Origin: Rutstroemia sp. NJR-2017a BVV2
Taxonomy: Eukaryota; Ascomycota; Leotiomycetes; Helotiales; Rutstroemiaceae
DNA: 64,000 nucleotides
Direction: 5' to 3'
Assembly: GCA_002946415.1 (NCBI GenBank)
Contig: NJPS01000054.1
Location: forward strand, 930,001 to 994,000
Every line of letters starts with the position of its first letter. Within the stretch, counting starts at the first letter, position 1. The notes under the pieces are model-generated. The model did no database searches and was not told the DNA's origin. It saw only the letters and a list, made by a program, of their open reading frames with translations. The position numbers were made by a program, and so were the translations under genes. This document shows positions 1 to 12,800 of the stretch, in pieces.

Positions 1-1
1 A

Positions 2-157
2 AGAACAAGAGCGGATACGAACAATTTAATGGATACGGTGCTGAGTGCGAAGGAGAGGAAGATTTGGCATTCGAGAGAACCTTGTTTGCTTGTGGTGGAG
101 GACGAAAGTAGTGAGGAGAGTGGAGATGAGGATGAAGAAGGTGGGAAGGATGCGTAA
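2..157 (+). CDS. 3' end of an unknown protein-coding gene (partial)
   Basis: The second forward frame is open from the window edge to a TAA at 155-157 and reads as a plausible protein C-terminus. A mixed helical stretch containing the residues LMDTVLSAKERKIWHSRE is followed by a strongly acidic tail (VEDESSEESGDEDEEGG). Acidic Ser/Glu/Asp-rich tails ending at a stop are common in nuclear or ribosome-biogenesis proteins, but too little is visible to name a family. The beginning of the gene lies outside the window. The neighbouring frame with a longer reading frame (45-254) is low-complexity Arg/Met-rich and looks like a shadow. It is also possible that this is non-coding sequence with a chance open frame. 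Confidence 0.45.
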   Translation, partial: RTRADTNNLMDTVLSAKERKIWHSREPCLLVVEDESSEESGDEDEEGGKDA

Positions 158-721
158 TGACTTGCGGATGTACATTTACATGATTTTATGTATGAAAGAG
201 GAGCAGATGGATGAATTGATGAGACAATGGGATTTTGAATACACAATGCCATGAGAGATAGAGTGGGCTAAGAAGGATCGCTAGAAGAGAGGTGGGTGGT
301 GAAAAGGGGAAAATGCTAGATGAGATGAGATACCATAAATGGAGCGTGTAATTCTATCTCGGGTCCTTGTCCATCACTGTGCTGCTGTCCATACTGACCG
401 GTGATGTCGCCACACACACCCTAGGAATTCATTGTACTTGCTTAGTCCTCCTACACTCAGTCCTTAGAGTAATGACATCTATGCGATAAATTGTGCCCAC
501 GCAGATCTCACTCACTACTCAGAAAATCACATCAAAACACAGCAAATATGCTTCTCCGCTCTTAACTCCACATGCATTTGAGAAGACATAAGCAGGACAA
601 CGGTGAGTCTGAATGTTTGCAAAATTGGATTCGCATATCGACTATGTACTATTGCATTCTGTATGTACTTCTTCCTTATTCCACCTCATATTTACATTCG
701 ACCACCGTGTCACCATGTCAC
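158..721. other. Intergenic region, convergent gene ends
   Basis: About 560 bp between the 3' end of the partial plus-strand gene and the 3' end of the minus-strand GH5 gene. It should hold the two 3' UTRs. No credible coding frame, repeat or RNA gene was seen. Confidence 0.5.
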
Positions 722-2299
722 TTAGTATCTCCCATACCCTTTCACTGTCGCTGGTCCCGATCTCTGCAACGTCTTCGGCAATAGCGGTTGGATCGTAGCA
801 TTCCACACCGTAGTGTACAATCTAAATTCACACCAAAGGTCAGCACAAAAGCATCTCCAGAACCGCTTTTCTTTCGCATATCTCATCTCCGGACGAAGAA
901 TCCCCTGCACCAAAAAGAAATGCTGAGACTTACCCCGGACTTCCATCCGCCGCCAAACTACCCGGTTCCAACGAACCCCACTGCTGCGAATCCGTACAGC
1001 ACGGCGAATTCGTTCCCCAGAACGGCCCCGCCGCCCACGCCGTCCATCCAATATACTCGTCGTTCTGCGCCATGTAGTTGATGATGCCCTGCAGGTACGG
1101 CTTACATTCGGTGCCGTTGGAGGCACCGAACTCGGTGATCATGGCTTTGAGATGGTTGGTTTTCAGCCAGCTAGTCAGGTTGGCGAGGTAGTCGGGGGCG
1201 GAGCTGGAGCACAGGGAGTGGCCGCCGGAGAAGTCGACGTCCAGGTATTCGTGGATGTCAATTGCTGGGAGGGGGGTTAGTTTAGATGGGGGAAGGGGGG
1301 AGTGAGGGTGTGGAATGGAAATGAGGGGATGTACCGGTGTTCTTGATGGGGTCGTTGAGTTTTTGGAGGAGGGCACTGGAGGGATCGCTTCCTTGGGTCC
1401 AGGAGTGACCGCCAGTCCAGGAGTTACCTGGTGCGAGAATCCTTCACGATATTAGCAATGTCAGCTGATATGCATCTTATCAGCTTCACTTACAGATTCT
1501 TCGCGCCCGTCTTGCGAATAGCAGTAATAGCAGCCTGGTTATTCGCCAGCACAAGACTAGTCGGCATATCATGCGGCTACAACCCAGTCGTTAGCCTTAC
1601 TCCTTTCTTCTAAAATTACAGAAACTCACCTCGTTCATAAGAGCAAAAATAACCTTAGTGTTATTCTTGAATCGCTTTGCAAGCGCGCCCCAGAAAGCAC
1701 CAAATTGAGCAGTGGTTGCTGCGGTGGGATCACTCGTGTTGCCGATTACGGATCCGGAGAATGGTTGGGAGGAGGGGTCATTGTAGCGCATGTAGTTGTG
1801 GGGGTCGATGATGGCGTAGGAGGATTTGTTGAGGGTGATGTAGTTGATGGCATCGGCGTAGTAGGAGAAGTGCTGGGTGGGGTTAGAGTTTGGTGATCTG
1901 GGAAGCGGAAAGGGAAGGGGGTGAGGTGACGAAGAATCTTACAGTTTCGTTGAAGGTGGCGCCCAGGCCAGTAGCCAAGGGGCACATTCGCTCCAAGAGG
2001 AATGCTACTCGGAAGAGATTCACCTGATTGAAGTTGATTAGCTTTTATTTCTAGAACACAACTATGCGCAAATTGGCTTCGGTAACACTCAAACGTACCT
2101 TATTCTGGTCCACATAGACATCAACACCGGCCGTGCTAATGAAAGAGTAATCCACGCCGAATCTCCCCGGTAGCCCAGTGCCAACTTTTCCGTAGGCACC
2201 AAACTCTCCACCACTCTCTGCTACTCCTGCATAATAGATAGTCGCCTTCACGGAAGTGGCGAGCAGTCCCGCAGCGGTTATAAGACCTTTGAAAAGCAT
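722..2299 (-). CDS. Secreted endo-beta-1,4-glucanase, GH5 (subfamily 5 type)
   Basis: Cleaves internal beta-1,4 bonds of cellulose outside the cell. Seven exons join in frame (2299-2099, 2023-1943, 1872-1630, 1576-1494, 1441-1335, 1264-934, 821-722; 1146 nt, 381 residues). The start ATG at 2299 opens a signal peptide (MLFKGLITAAGLLATSVKA). The GH5 acid/base glutamate lies in the ALMNE motif, split by an intron from the following PHDM, at about residue 175. The nucleophile glutamate lies in MITEFGA at about residue 283. The LAPGNSWTGG and DIHEYLD motifs are also typical of Trichoderma-type endoglucanase II. No CBM1 or Ser/Thr linker is present, so this is a catalytic-domain-only form. Intron phases are consistent throughout. 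The promoter has a TATA box and CreA-like sites. Confidence 0.9.
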
Positions 2300-2370
2300 G
2301 GTTCTTCTCTCGTCGAGTCACTGTTTATTTCAGATAGGAAAGCAGAGACAGGATCTCCCAACTGCCATCT

Positions 2371-2387
2371 CTCCACACGGGCTCCAC
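2371..2387 (-). promoter_or_regulatory. Two proximal CreA/CRE1-consensus sites
   Basis: CTCCAC occurs at 2371-2376 and 2382-2387. On the minus strand each reads GTGGAG and matches the SYGGRG consensus of the carbon-catabolite repressor CreA/CRE1. They lie 72-88 bp before the GH5 start. The consensus is short and degenerate, so binding is inferred only. Confidence 0.35.
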
Positions 2388-2394
2388 CCACCCT

Positions 2395-2402
2395 TATATA
2401 TA
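2395..2402 (-). promoter_or_regulatory. TATA box of the GH5 gene
   Basis: TATATATA lies 96-103 bp upstream of the GH5 start codon, a usual distance for a fungal inducible gene. It is palindromic, and no other gene starts nearby. Confidence 0.55.
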
Positions 2403-2694
2403 CCTTCATCTCATGTCTTAATAACCCACAACGGATCCCCTCCATCCGAGATTCACCTCTCTACTGACTACCTCGCCCTCGCCACCCACGGATCATCGGA
2501 ATCTCCGTACACCCGGGTATATCAACAAACTCATCTCCCAGGATCCGGTCCCAGGTCCCAATCTCAAAGCTTCAGGAACCGCATCCTCCAACCAATAGAT
2601 CTGATTCCCTGTGCAAGAAGTCTATCACATTTAGCATGGGGCGAAACTAGTCAAGGGGTAATCGGGGGCCCGGCCCGTAAACTTCAACTAGGTT

Positions 2695-2727
2695 GCGGGG
2701 ACCCCGCCGGGAGATGTTTCTCCGGGG
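2695..2727. promoter_or_regulatory. Cluster of three CreA/CRE1-consensus sites
   Basis: GCGGGG (2695-2700), CCCCGC (2702-2707, the same site on the other strand) and CCGGGG (2722-2727) each match SYGGRG within 33 bp, about 400 bp upstream of the GH5 gene. CreA sites function best in close pairs, and the first two form an inverted pair 1 bp apart. Repression of the cellulase by glucose is therefore plausible. A GGCTAG motif at 2955-2960 could be a weak XlnR/XYR1-type site. Confidence 0.4.
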
Positions 2728-3544
2728 TCCTGTTCTTATCTAGAGATATTGAGGTCGAGTGGAGATCGTGTATTTGGGGGTGTTTTTCCGTCAATTGTTG
2801 AAGATCATGTGAGAGTATGGCCGAGGGACAATTTGGGGTTAATATTAAGTTGGGATAGTGGTGAGTAGATCCTGGCAAGAAAGAGTATCGTCGCGGGCTT
2901 ATGAGAGGCTATAGGCCGTTGAGACTTGAATCAAGTGATTCTTCTCCTTGAATTGGCTAGCTTCTTGCATCGATAGTTCGGCGAGGAAGAATGTCAGTTG
3001 GAAGAAAGTCAGGAAGTTATGGATCGTCAAATCTTGTTTGAATCCGAAGTTTCGTGACGCCCACGACAAACGCCGCTGAATGTTTTCCAACACAGTCTCG
3101 TCATACTTACACGTTTACCAAAGCTCAAGTCGCTAACCTAAAGCATATGCTGCTGTAAATATTCGCCATTCCTTCTAAGTTCAAGATATCGTCGTTGGAA
3201 ATACGCGTGATGGAGGATGCGGACAAGGTTGCAGTGGGGTACAAGTGTGATCGATCTATTTAGGCTATAAACTTAACCTTACCGTACACATGGTTCACCA
3301 GCACGTAGAAAACGCTCAAGACGTTGACAGAAAAAGTATGAAATTGACTATTGACTATAACTGATCCTACAACATTACATTCATTAAGAATAACAAAACA
3401 AATAAATACAAACCGGTCCTAATAGCATACATCATATTCTCATTATCCCTTCCTCGAATAGTAGCATCCGAACCAACGAAAGAACAAAACCTTCGAGATC
3501 CTATCAATTTCAGACCAACAATCACGGAAATACGGACCATGGAC

Positions 3545-6500
3545 TCAATAAGTAATCGAAACACTACTGTGCGCACTTCCAGCCCTATGCATATTGGGTC
3601 TTGACCCACTGCTCTGCCTCAACCTATTCTCATGATAGCTTACCCTGGTCGTATCCATGAACTCAAAGCTCGCCGGTCGATGCCAGACGCCGAGCTCATC
3701 CGCTGCCTTGAGCTGCCACTTATCAACACTTTGTAGTTTCGCCGCTTTCCATGCTGGTTCTGCTTCGAATTTCTGGCTCACGCGTTGGAACAGATCAATG
3801 TAGATGCTTGGATCCTTATCCCACTTGCCCAAGCGTTGGTAAGTGCGCTTGAGGAAGTCTATTTGTTGAAGAGCAATTCGACAAGCGTCAGCATCGGATA
3901 ACTCATCGCCTGCGTCGCGGATTGTTTCGCGAAGAAGTTCTTCGTGGATGCGCATTGCTTTCGCGTGTTGCGAAGAAGATGTGTAGAAGGACGAGAGAAG
4001 GATTTGCATCTCAATTGTGGTCGAGTCGAGAGAGCCCCAAACGCGGCGGACGTTGTAAGTCATGTCTTCGCAGAGATGAATGGCCTCTTCGATGTGTTTG
4101 CGGCTGAACTGAGTCTCCACTAGGAGACGGCCAATATGCACCACGGTGGAAGAGGACCAGGAAGTTTGGGTGTGACGTGCGCTCCAAAGTTGAGATAGGA
4201 GCCACTGTGATTTACTGTTAGCTACATAATTGAAAAGTAGAGTGTGTGCTTACCTCGAGGTTCTCCAAATCATTAATTTCTCCAAGCAATCCGCAGGCAT
4301 TGTTTAAATCGTTAATGGGCATATCCACAACATGGAATTGGCCAGTTCGGAAGCGTTGAATGATCTGCTTCATGATAGATCCAGCCATGTCAAGAAGAGA
4401 AGAGCGAATCTTGGAATCGATAGACTGGCCGTTCTTGTAGTGCGCAAGGGTTATCGCCAATCGTAGACCCATATCAATCTTTACCAAGTCGTCATAGCCT
4501 CCAGAGAGTTGTTGGAACTGGTCGAGATAGTAAGCGAGCTCGCGGGCCTCCATGAACTTGCCATGGCTCAGATGTACGCCTGCCGCTTCAATACCGACTT
4601 GTAGCACGGATACGTCCGATCTGTCCTCGCTCAAATTGAAGAGAACAATTTGCATGAATTCCCTAATGACCTTGTCGTTTTCAGGTGTCTTGATATTCAG
4701 GTAAGCCTTGAAGTAATCCAAGATCTGACGGTCCGCAATCTCAAAACCGGCTTCATCATCTGTATTCCTCAAGAAGGAAAGTAGTCGGGAAGCATAAGAA
4801 AGAACAGTGGCGAAGGAGGCTTTTTGATTGATGGACCGTTGGTAAATCTGATACAAGAACACTTCTGTAAGTAGATCGGCCATGATGGACGAGAAAAACT
4901 CCTTTCGATCTGTGACCGTGGCCTCGAAAGAAACCAAGAAGACCCAGGTATAAGTCTCAAGTTTATCTTTGGAGCCATTGCTTCCAAACACGGCATTGGT
5001 ACGAAGCTGTCTGACCAGCAGTCTCGCTTCTGACTCCAACCCAGCACGTTTGTAGAGATTTGCGAAAGTTACTGCGGTATCTGACAAAATTTGGGACTCC
5101 TTTTCTTGCTTAAGAACATCCAGAACGGTAGATCGTAGTAGATGCTGTGCTTGATTGCTCGAATCGGCATTGCCTTGCTTCATCAAAGCACTTGTCAGGT
5201 GTCCAAGCCAATGCAGCGTATCACGGTGACTGTATCCCTTTTCGGCTTGGAACTTTTTGAACTCTTGCCTGTACAGTGTCATTGCTTTTGCGGATGCGAA
5301 GAGTTTGGATGTCGAGTATAAGTGCGGTAACCTCGTCTTCGCCGCAATTACTGCTGACAAAGTCGCCTCCGAAACGTGACCTTTCGGTGCTTCGTGAGCT
5401 TTTGCGCCCGCATCTTCATACATTGCTATAGCTTCTTCATGATAGTGCTCGTTATCTTCATCAATTTCGGCTAGTTGGAGTGTAGCCTTGATTGTGACTT
5501 CGTGATGAACGCCATAGAAAGCAAGACATGCCTTATGGAAATCCACTGCAAGTTGACGCAATGCATTGTAATGAGGCTCAGGGGTTACTCTTGTGATTCG
5601 GACGTATCGGTGATACAGTTGCTCGGCAACGTCTGATTTTACATCGTAGTCCTTGCCATGCTTGATGAGCATGTGCCACAAGGAACTGCAAATCTTTTGG
5701 GCAGTGGCGTACTGGCGTTGTTGCTCATAAATGTTACAGAGTGCTAGAGCTGCTCTCATTGCATCCTTATGGCAGATATCCAAGTTGTCTTTACTCAAAT
5801 TGGCATGAATGGTGCGATAAGCGACCTCAGCACTGTTTATGTCGTACAGCTTCATGCTCAGATCACCCAGAGTGTACAAAGTCTTGATTGTCCATGAATG
5901 GGTCTTTCCGTGGCGTCTTTCGACTTCGTGATGGAGATCTTTGTATACAATGATGATCTTGGAACTCATTGAATTCGACTCATAAAATTCAACCAGTTGC
6001 TTTGATGTGGAAATGATGAGTTCGTCTGACGATGCAGGCGAAGCTTTGACAGCATAAAAGACCTTTCGATAGATGAGTTCGGCAGACTCAACCTGGCGAA
6101 GTTTGAAGTAGGAGAAAGCCAATCGATTCAACAACTCCAAAGTTTCATTTGTGAAATTTGAGGGAAGTGGCAAGTTGATATTTGTGCTGGAGAATGATGA
6201 CCAAAGGCGAGTCAAGGTCGATGTAGCAATCTTCACTACTTCGGACCACTTCTGCTCGGAATAGTAAGACGTGCACAACTTAGTGGAGGTGTGCACAGTG
6301 GTGACATCAATCGTTGTCGTGGTCTTGTTAATGATCGTCTTCTCAAATGTCTCTCGAACGGTGGTGATGTCCCATTTTGTCTCTTCGGTCGTGGTCTGCG
6401 TAATCTCGGTGATACTCGTTGAAATTGATTTGGCTTCAGTGGTCTCCTGCTTACCGGTGCTCACATAGTAGTCCCAGAGTTTGGAGAATACCACGCGAGC

Positions 6501-9500
6501 GGCGGAAATAGAACCAAAACTTTTGAAGTATTCGGCAACAGTTCGGGTGTGCTGGATCAGAATAGTCGATTGGATTTCGCTATACTCGAGATCAGCATAT
6601 ACACCCCGAAGAATTATCTCTGCCTCGGTGATTCTTTGTTGTCGCTTCAAGAACTCGACGTAGCGAAGAGCAATCTCAATCTTCTTTTCCTGAATGGTGA
6701 CATCGTAAGTGTGCGTCAAGGTTGTCAAACTTTGCCAGAGTGTTATTAAGACTTCTTCAGCCCTTACAACATCCTTTTCTTTCTCGTAAGTCTCGATCAT
6801 CGCCCAGGCCAGCCCGATTCTCTTTGGATCAGCCACAGGGAGCCGCCGAAGACTGATCTCATATTCTTGCTTGACATTGGTACTTGTTACAGTCGTAGTA
6901 GTAGTGCTTGTTGATGAAACGAGTTCCCATGATCGCAAAGTCTCAGGTGCTGATTCTCCATAAATAATCAAATTCAATTCATAGATGTATCGTCGCCATT
7001 TAAGAGTTTCCTCTTTCTTTCCAATTGCCACATAAGTTTCAACAAGGGTCTCCACGAACTTGATGATCTCTTCGCTAGATGTATTGGTCGACTTTTGTTC
7101 TTCGATAATGTATTCGAGGACTTCGATTCGACGTAGCGCCAGCTCGGTCTTGCTTGTGATTGTAACAGACCAGGTGGTTTCAATATATCTTGTAGCGCAC
7201 TTGAAGGCAAGAGAAGAAATCCTGAGTGTCGTAGAAAGTTTCCATGCCTCAAAGTAATATTCGTTGACCTGGTTTGCCGCCAGAATTCTCTGTTGCAAAA
7301 CAGCCAGGTTGATAACAGTTTGAAGCACAGATTCCGACGATGCGCCGAGGACTGTTTTGCGAATCGAGTACGCCAACTGGTGTCTTTTGAGAGCTTCATG
7401 GATTGAGAAATGATGCTTGAAGCAGGCACCCTCAATCAGGGTCATCAGTGTAGAATCCGGGAAGCAGTTCTTGAAGCTAGATGTAATCTTGTGTTGGCTT
7501 GCCTCATTCATCGGAGATTCAGCGAAGTGCACGATCCAGTATCTCGATGCGTACTGAATGAAGGGATGACTCTTAAAGAGTTCATCCAAATCTTCTTCAT
7601 CCAAGGCATCGAACGTTGACTGTGCTGGATGAGAGGAAAGAGTAATCTTAGCGTAAGCGACTGCCCTTGTCGTTAAGTCGTAATGGGCTTCCTTGAGATG
7701 GAACGGAAACGGTCCAGTATTCTTGAAATCAGCCACGGATAGCGCTCTTTGTCTGATATTTTCTTTTACCAAATCATGCGAAAAACGCACAAATCCACCA
7801 TTCAAGTCAACTAATGGACCGATGGCCTTGAGAATAACATCCTCGGTGTGGCCAGTTCTTGGTACGCGATGGCAGTTCGTAGTATCAATTTCCAGCAGCT
7901 GCTTTACTTCTGTGATCAGTAACGGACGTTCGCTGGCAATAAGCCATGCCAGTAAAGACTTTGTGTCTCTATCCTTTAGATCCAATGACGAAACGATTAT
8001 GTCGAGGAGAACTGCTAGGGTTTTTGGAAGGGTTTCAAGGCGCTTCAGTACCGCTTCCGACGATTGCTCTAGTCTTAGTATCTCGATAGCATACTGCACC
8101 CAGACAAATGAACCATTTGCCAGTTCCACGAGCTTCGGTGTAATGGAAGCAAGATCCTTTTGGTCCAAAACTTTGGATGACGAAATCAATGAGTTGGTAA
8201 AGTACTGAATATCGTACGCTGTATGCTCCGGCCCGATTGAAAAATGGAAGTATTCGGCGGCTGTAGGCTTCGTGAATGCGCGGGAGAAAACGATGCATTT
8301 CGTATTTGAATGCTTTGAAACAATAGCTCGCAGTCTCTCGAGAACGGCTAATCCTTGAGCCTCTCCGCCGGAAACCTGGTCAATACCGTCAACGACGATT
8401 GTCTGTGAACGATCGACTCGAAGACCCTTTTCTAGGGCAATCCACAATGATTCTTCTACTTCCGCAAGGGGGCTACCTCGGTTATACAGCTCATAAGCAT
8501 GCAGAATTTGCTTGTATAGCGAATTGTCCCCAGCATTCAATTGGAGTAACTGAAGCAAAAGGCCTTTCACGACACTAAATGATGATAGCTCGGTCTTCAA
8601 ATCGGAATCTGCGACTAGTTAGCTGTGTCATTGTTGACATATGGGTGTACAAACCGATGGTGTAACGAATCACTTCTGTTGCTCTGCGGTTCTTGAGGGA
8701 CTCCAATCTTTCGACGACCCATTCTGAAAGGATTGTTTTCCCTGAGCCAGCGGCACCCGTCACGACGAAGACGCTTTTACCGCTTCTAGAGAACTCCGTC
8801 AGATGTCTGTCGAACCATTCGCATGTGAAGTCCACTCTGGAGGTATGCGTGCGGCGGTTGAAAGCGAGTATTCGTAAAACCCGATCATGGGGTGTTAAGA
8901 AGTCTCGGACTGCCTCCACTAGAGAGTCTGTGAATCAAATTATAAGTATTGATTCGTTTGTTAATTGAATAAGAACGTACCTCCGGGACCTGCTAGTTGC
9001 TTCAATCTTAGTGACCAAATCTTGTCTACAAAGCGATCACTGTGGAAGAAAAATTCGTCGATGCTCTTTCCAAACAGCTCATCAAAACCACGAACGCTGA
9101 AGAACGAGTCTGTATTGTGTTAATTTCTTCCAGGTAATTAAACATGGGTATCCTACCAAGGTGCCTCCTGCTATAATAGAGGGTAATGCCAGTTACAAGT
9201 TTTAGCAACTCTACATAGGTGGTGGTCAAACTCGCTTGTAGCTCTTCGACGGAGTGGATGAGCTCATGATGACGAAGGAAGCGACCAAGAGTGGTGCCGC
9301 AGTTGTAAAACACCCCAAAGACTTTTTCCAGGACCGATACATATTTCGGGCCCATCTTAACTAATAGTTAGCAACTAGAGTCAGATGAATTGGCAGAACG
9401 GTTGTACAAACCTCCAACAAAGTTCTACAGCTCGCCCAAATGATCGTGGCTGCTTTTTGTTCGTGCGGAGTAGTAAATGTAGCGATCTCCTCGGCGAAAG

Positions 9501-9873
9501 CGGATACCTGGCCAGCGAAAAACTCGGCCCATTTCAGAACTTTATCCCATCGGCTGCCACGGTGAGGGATTTGAAGAAGTCGTATAGTGGCAACAATGTC
9601 AAAGAATCTCTCAACAGTTGTGCAGCTCTGCAAAAACTTCTCCGATCCTTGGCCAAGTTCAGATCGATACTGCTTCAGAGCTCGTTGTGTCGCATCGTGA
9701 AGAAGTGTTGTCTGAATGTGATCGCTTCCATTGATTGTGCGTATGTCTGACATTGAAGACTGCATGCTCTGAAAGCTCTCAGAAGTCTGGCGATGAAGGT
9801 GAGCACCATTAGAGATTTGCCGGAACTTCGACACTTGAAGGCCGCCGCCATTTTGAGCCTCGACGGTAGCCAT
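3545..9873 (-). CDS. Fungal STAND protein: NACHT-like NTPase with C-terminal TPR/helical repeats
   Basis: Probable signal-transducing NTPase of the fungal NLR-like class, cytosolic. Six exons join in frame (9873-9412, 9355-9157, 9109-8981, 8927-8655, 8608-4254, 4204-3545; 6078 nt, about 2025 residues). The N-terminal helical domain (about residues 60-260, with HRGSRWDKVLKWAEFFAGQV) is of the type that precedes the NTPase in many fungal STAND proteins. Walker A is GAAGSGKT at about 321-328, and a Walker B-like TIVVDGIDQV lies at about 425. A winged-helix-like stretch (LLAWLIASERPLLITEVKQLL) follows near residue 580. More than 1200 helical residues follow with TPR-like pairs such as ANLYKRAGLESEARLL. 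Two Thr/Ser-rich inserts (around 6260-6450 and 6880-6935) interrupt the array. The ATG at 9873 was chosen because upstream in-frame sequence is unlike the domain. The trigger and output are unknown. Confidence 0.8.
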
Positions 9874-12800
9874 GTCTGCTGATACCGACTTCGACAGAAG
9901 GACTTCCGGTTTCGATGTGCAGTTTAGCGTAATCCGTATATTCTGCGATAAGGTAAGATGGAATATGGAAACGTCGCCTAGATGGTTAGAGACCAAAAGT
10001 AAAGCAAGCAAAAAGCGTAATGAACCCAAGCGTGCAATCCGAGTATTAGTGCTAGTAAGAAAAGGTTCCCTCGTATAAAAACGACGATGATGGAATAAAG
10101 TCGATATAATATAAGTAGCGGGACCGTGAAATATGTACAAAGTTTGCATAGAAGCTCTGGGCTATGCTGGACGACAACCCGCACATGGCCGAAGTCTTTG
10201 AAGCTGTGGCGCATACGCATCCATGTGTAATTTCATCTCAGGTGCGGGAGAAGAATGTTACAGTTCAGCCAGCCATATTATCTAGCATCCCATACCTCTA
10301 TTCCAATCTCCAATAGATCCGACAACTATTGGAGCTCGACATAAAATTCGACGAGATCCTAATCAAGCAATCGGTCATGAACGTTTTGGATAAGGGTGTC
10401 CGAAAAACCTCGTTTACTGGACTGATTTTTATCCGGATTGATGATCGTATCTTTTAGATAGAGCATGCCATATCTAGAAAGTAGTCCTTGGACCATGAAG
10501 CTCACAAGAGTGCATCTGAATTGCCAGCCATACATAAGAAATGCGGGGGTCAAGTGATCGGCGACCCCTTTCATGAGTCGGAGAGAGCGAGCAGCAACAT
10601 ATATGGTTGGATGTATTCAGCTAGAAAGTGGCGCAAATAGAGTAGTAGCACCATCACCTATGGAACAGTTCGCCATTGCGAGGGGTTCTATCTTCTGTTC
10701 GACGATGGCTGTGAGCTCCCTGACGAAGCAGGCCATGCAGGGACCCCGCAATGTAGCATCAGTACGACTTCGTAGACCAGCATTATACAGTGCGCTGCTA
10801 GCATGTATAGAGCTGAGATAGTTTTATCCTGAGATTGTGAAAGTAGCAATGCACCCAAGAAAATTGGATGAGGTCGTATTCCTAACAGGTCGAAAGGTGG
10901 GCTGGTCTTCCGTTCTTGTCATTGAACGGTGCCGAATCACATTTATCGTAGTAGACATCCCCAATTCCTCGTGTACTGCAAACCGAAAGGGCAGGATCAT
11001 CTACACGTTGATCTAGCTCGGTGTTATTGGATGGAAAAGTATGCCGGCAGTTTTGCAGTATATTGGAGCCAAGGCGTTGGTGATCCATCATTGGTTATCA
11101 GCAACGAAAGCTGCACTCAAGGAGGTAAGCAGTGTCGTTGTGCGGCTGTTTACGTTTACACCCCTCTGTGGATGATGTGAAGTTGACTCTTGTTCAGAGA
11201 CGTTGCTGAAGTTTGGAGTCGGCGAGCACTAGCGTCGCGCTAAGCCTAAATTAGCCTGATGCGCGCAAGATTTGCCTCGCAGCCAGCCACATTTTCCTTC
11301 TTCTGGAATCCAATTCAACCATGCGGCAGCAACCGCAACGCCCAACGCGGCCTGAATACCGAGAATGGCAATGAAGTAGCAGGCGTTCATCGTTCAAACT
11401 GCCATACAGCCTTCAGCCCCTTGGAAGAGAGTTTTCAATTCAAACTTTGCCTACCTGCCTGCGAAGTTAAACTGCAAATCAATTCAGTCGCACATTGGTG
11501 GAGAATTTCTGTTCCTCCAATTTGTTCATTTACGAGTGCAAAAGCAAAAATAACTTTGAGGGCAAATTGAAAGCATTTGGAATTAGAAATTCGGCCATCA
11601 CGGAACGGCAGACCGACTCGGACGTGCCGAAAGTCTGCAATGTGCTTTTCTTCGAAGTCCTGCCGACTCTTGGAGTGCCATCCACATTACGAGTGAAGCA
11701 GCATGTCGCACAATTCTGGTAGCAGGATTGATGCTTTCCAATGCAAAGTAACTGCAGATACCAGCACATGATCTATTCCTACTTGTATCATTGTGTCCGG
11801 GGGTTCAATTTTTACTGCGGGGGGACACTTATACTCGTATTTCATGCAGAAATCAACAACCTTGTTGTTGATTTGTTCAGCAGATGACTTACATTAGGAT
11901 CCGGAACTCGGCTCGCTCGGCAACCTTGAGTACATTCGTGTCCCAATTCGACAAGCGAAGACTAAAGGGGGCCATGAATTGCAAAGATTTGCATCTTGCG
12001 AATTCTGAAAGAAGACAGAAAGACGTGCATATCGGTGAGACGTCAGAAAAAGTGACCTCTCTGCTGCTAGTTCAGGTTAGAGCTGGTTTGTTCTGATCAT
12101 CGATTTACTGATTAACGTCTTGTTGGCTACAGTACATGGAGTGCCTCTCCTTCCTGGTTACGCAATACCTTCTAGAGATCACGATATCCAGGGATAAGGG
12201 GCGGTTTATTTTCGATGTTCAGCATCTAACTCAAGAACTCCGTTATCCACTTGACTGCATAAGCGGTCTCACCACCTTAACTTTGGTAAGACGGCGGGGA
12301 AATTGGCATTCAAGGGGAAAGAGAGCTCCACCGTGCTTACATCCCCGCTCCACCGAGGGATTATACCCAGGAGAACTTCTTCGATGCAGAATAGTTCCGC
12401 GCTATCTTTATTGATGGTAACTTAATATTGGCCCGTTCACCCTGATTGTGGTATATCAAATATTCTTACCATGTTTGCGGGTCTCACCACTAGCACTAAT
12501 CAACTGCGCATTGTCACCATCTTTTTTATTTCGCTAAGCCACACTCATCTCTGGAAATGGTGCCTCCGGAAATGGAAACACCATCCACGCTATACTCCCT
12601 TATCCATGACTCCCTGTGGCCTCCTGGTAATGCTTAAACAATCTGCACGAAACTCGCTGAGTGCGGACTACCTACGTGCTCTCAAGCCAGCCGTTTCTCA
12701 CCAAATCCTCTGTCGGATGGTGCGTGGTGTATGAGGTGGAGGATTCGATGGTTTTATTGAGAGAGAGTGGGTGATTACAGAACTTGGAAAGCACTGATTT

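Larger units (their letters stand above)
2300..3544. other. Intergenic region with GH5 promoter
   Basis: Holds the GH5 upstream region and the 3' flank of the STAND gene. Apart from the TATA and CreA-like sites listed separately, nothing coding is credible. The 181-codon plus-strand frame at 2256-2801 is Ser/Pro-rich, overlaps the GH5 start and shows no family features. Confidence 0.5.

Noticed and set aside
2256..2801. 181-codon plus-strand open frame over the GH5 start and promoter
   Set aside because: Ser/Pro-rich with no domain or conserved segment; overlaps the GH5 first exon and its regulatory sites.
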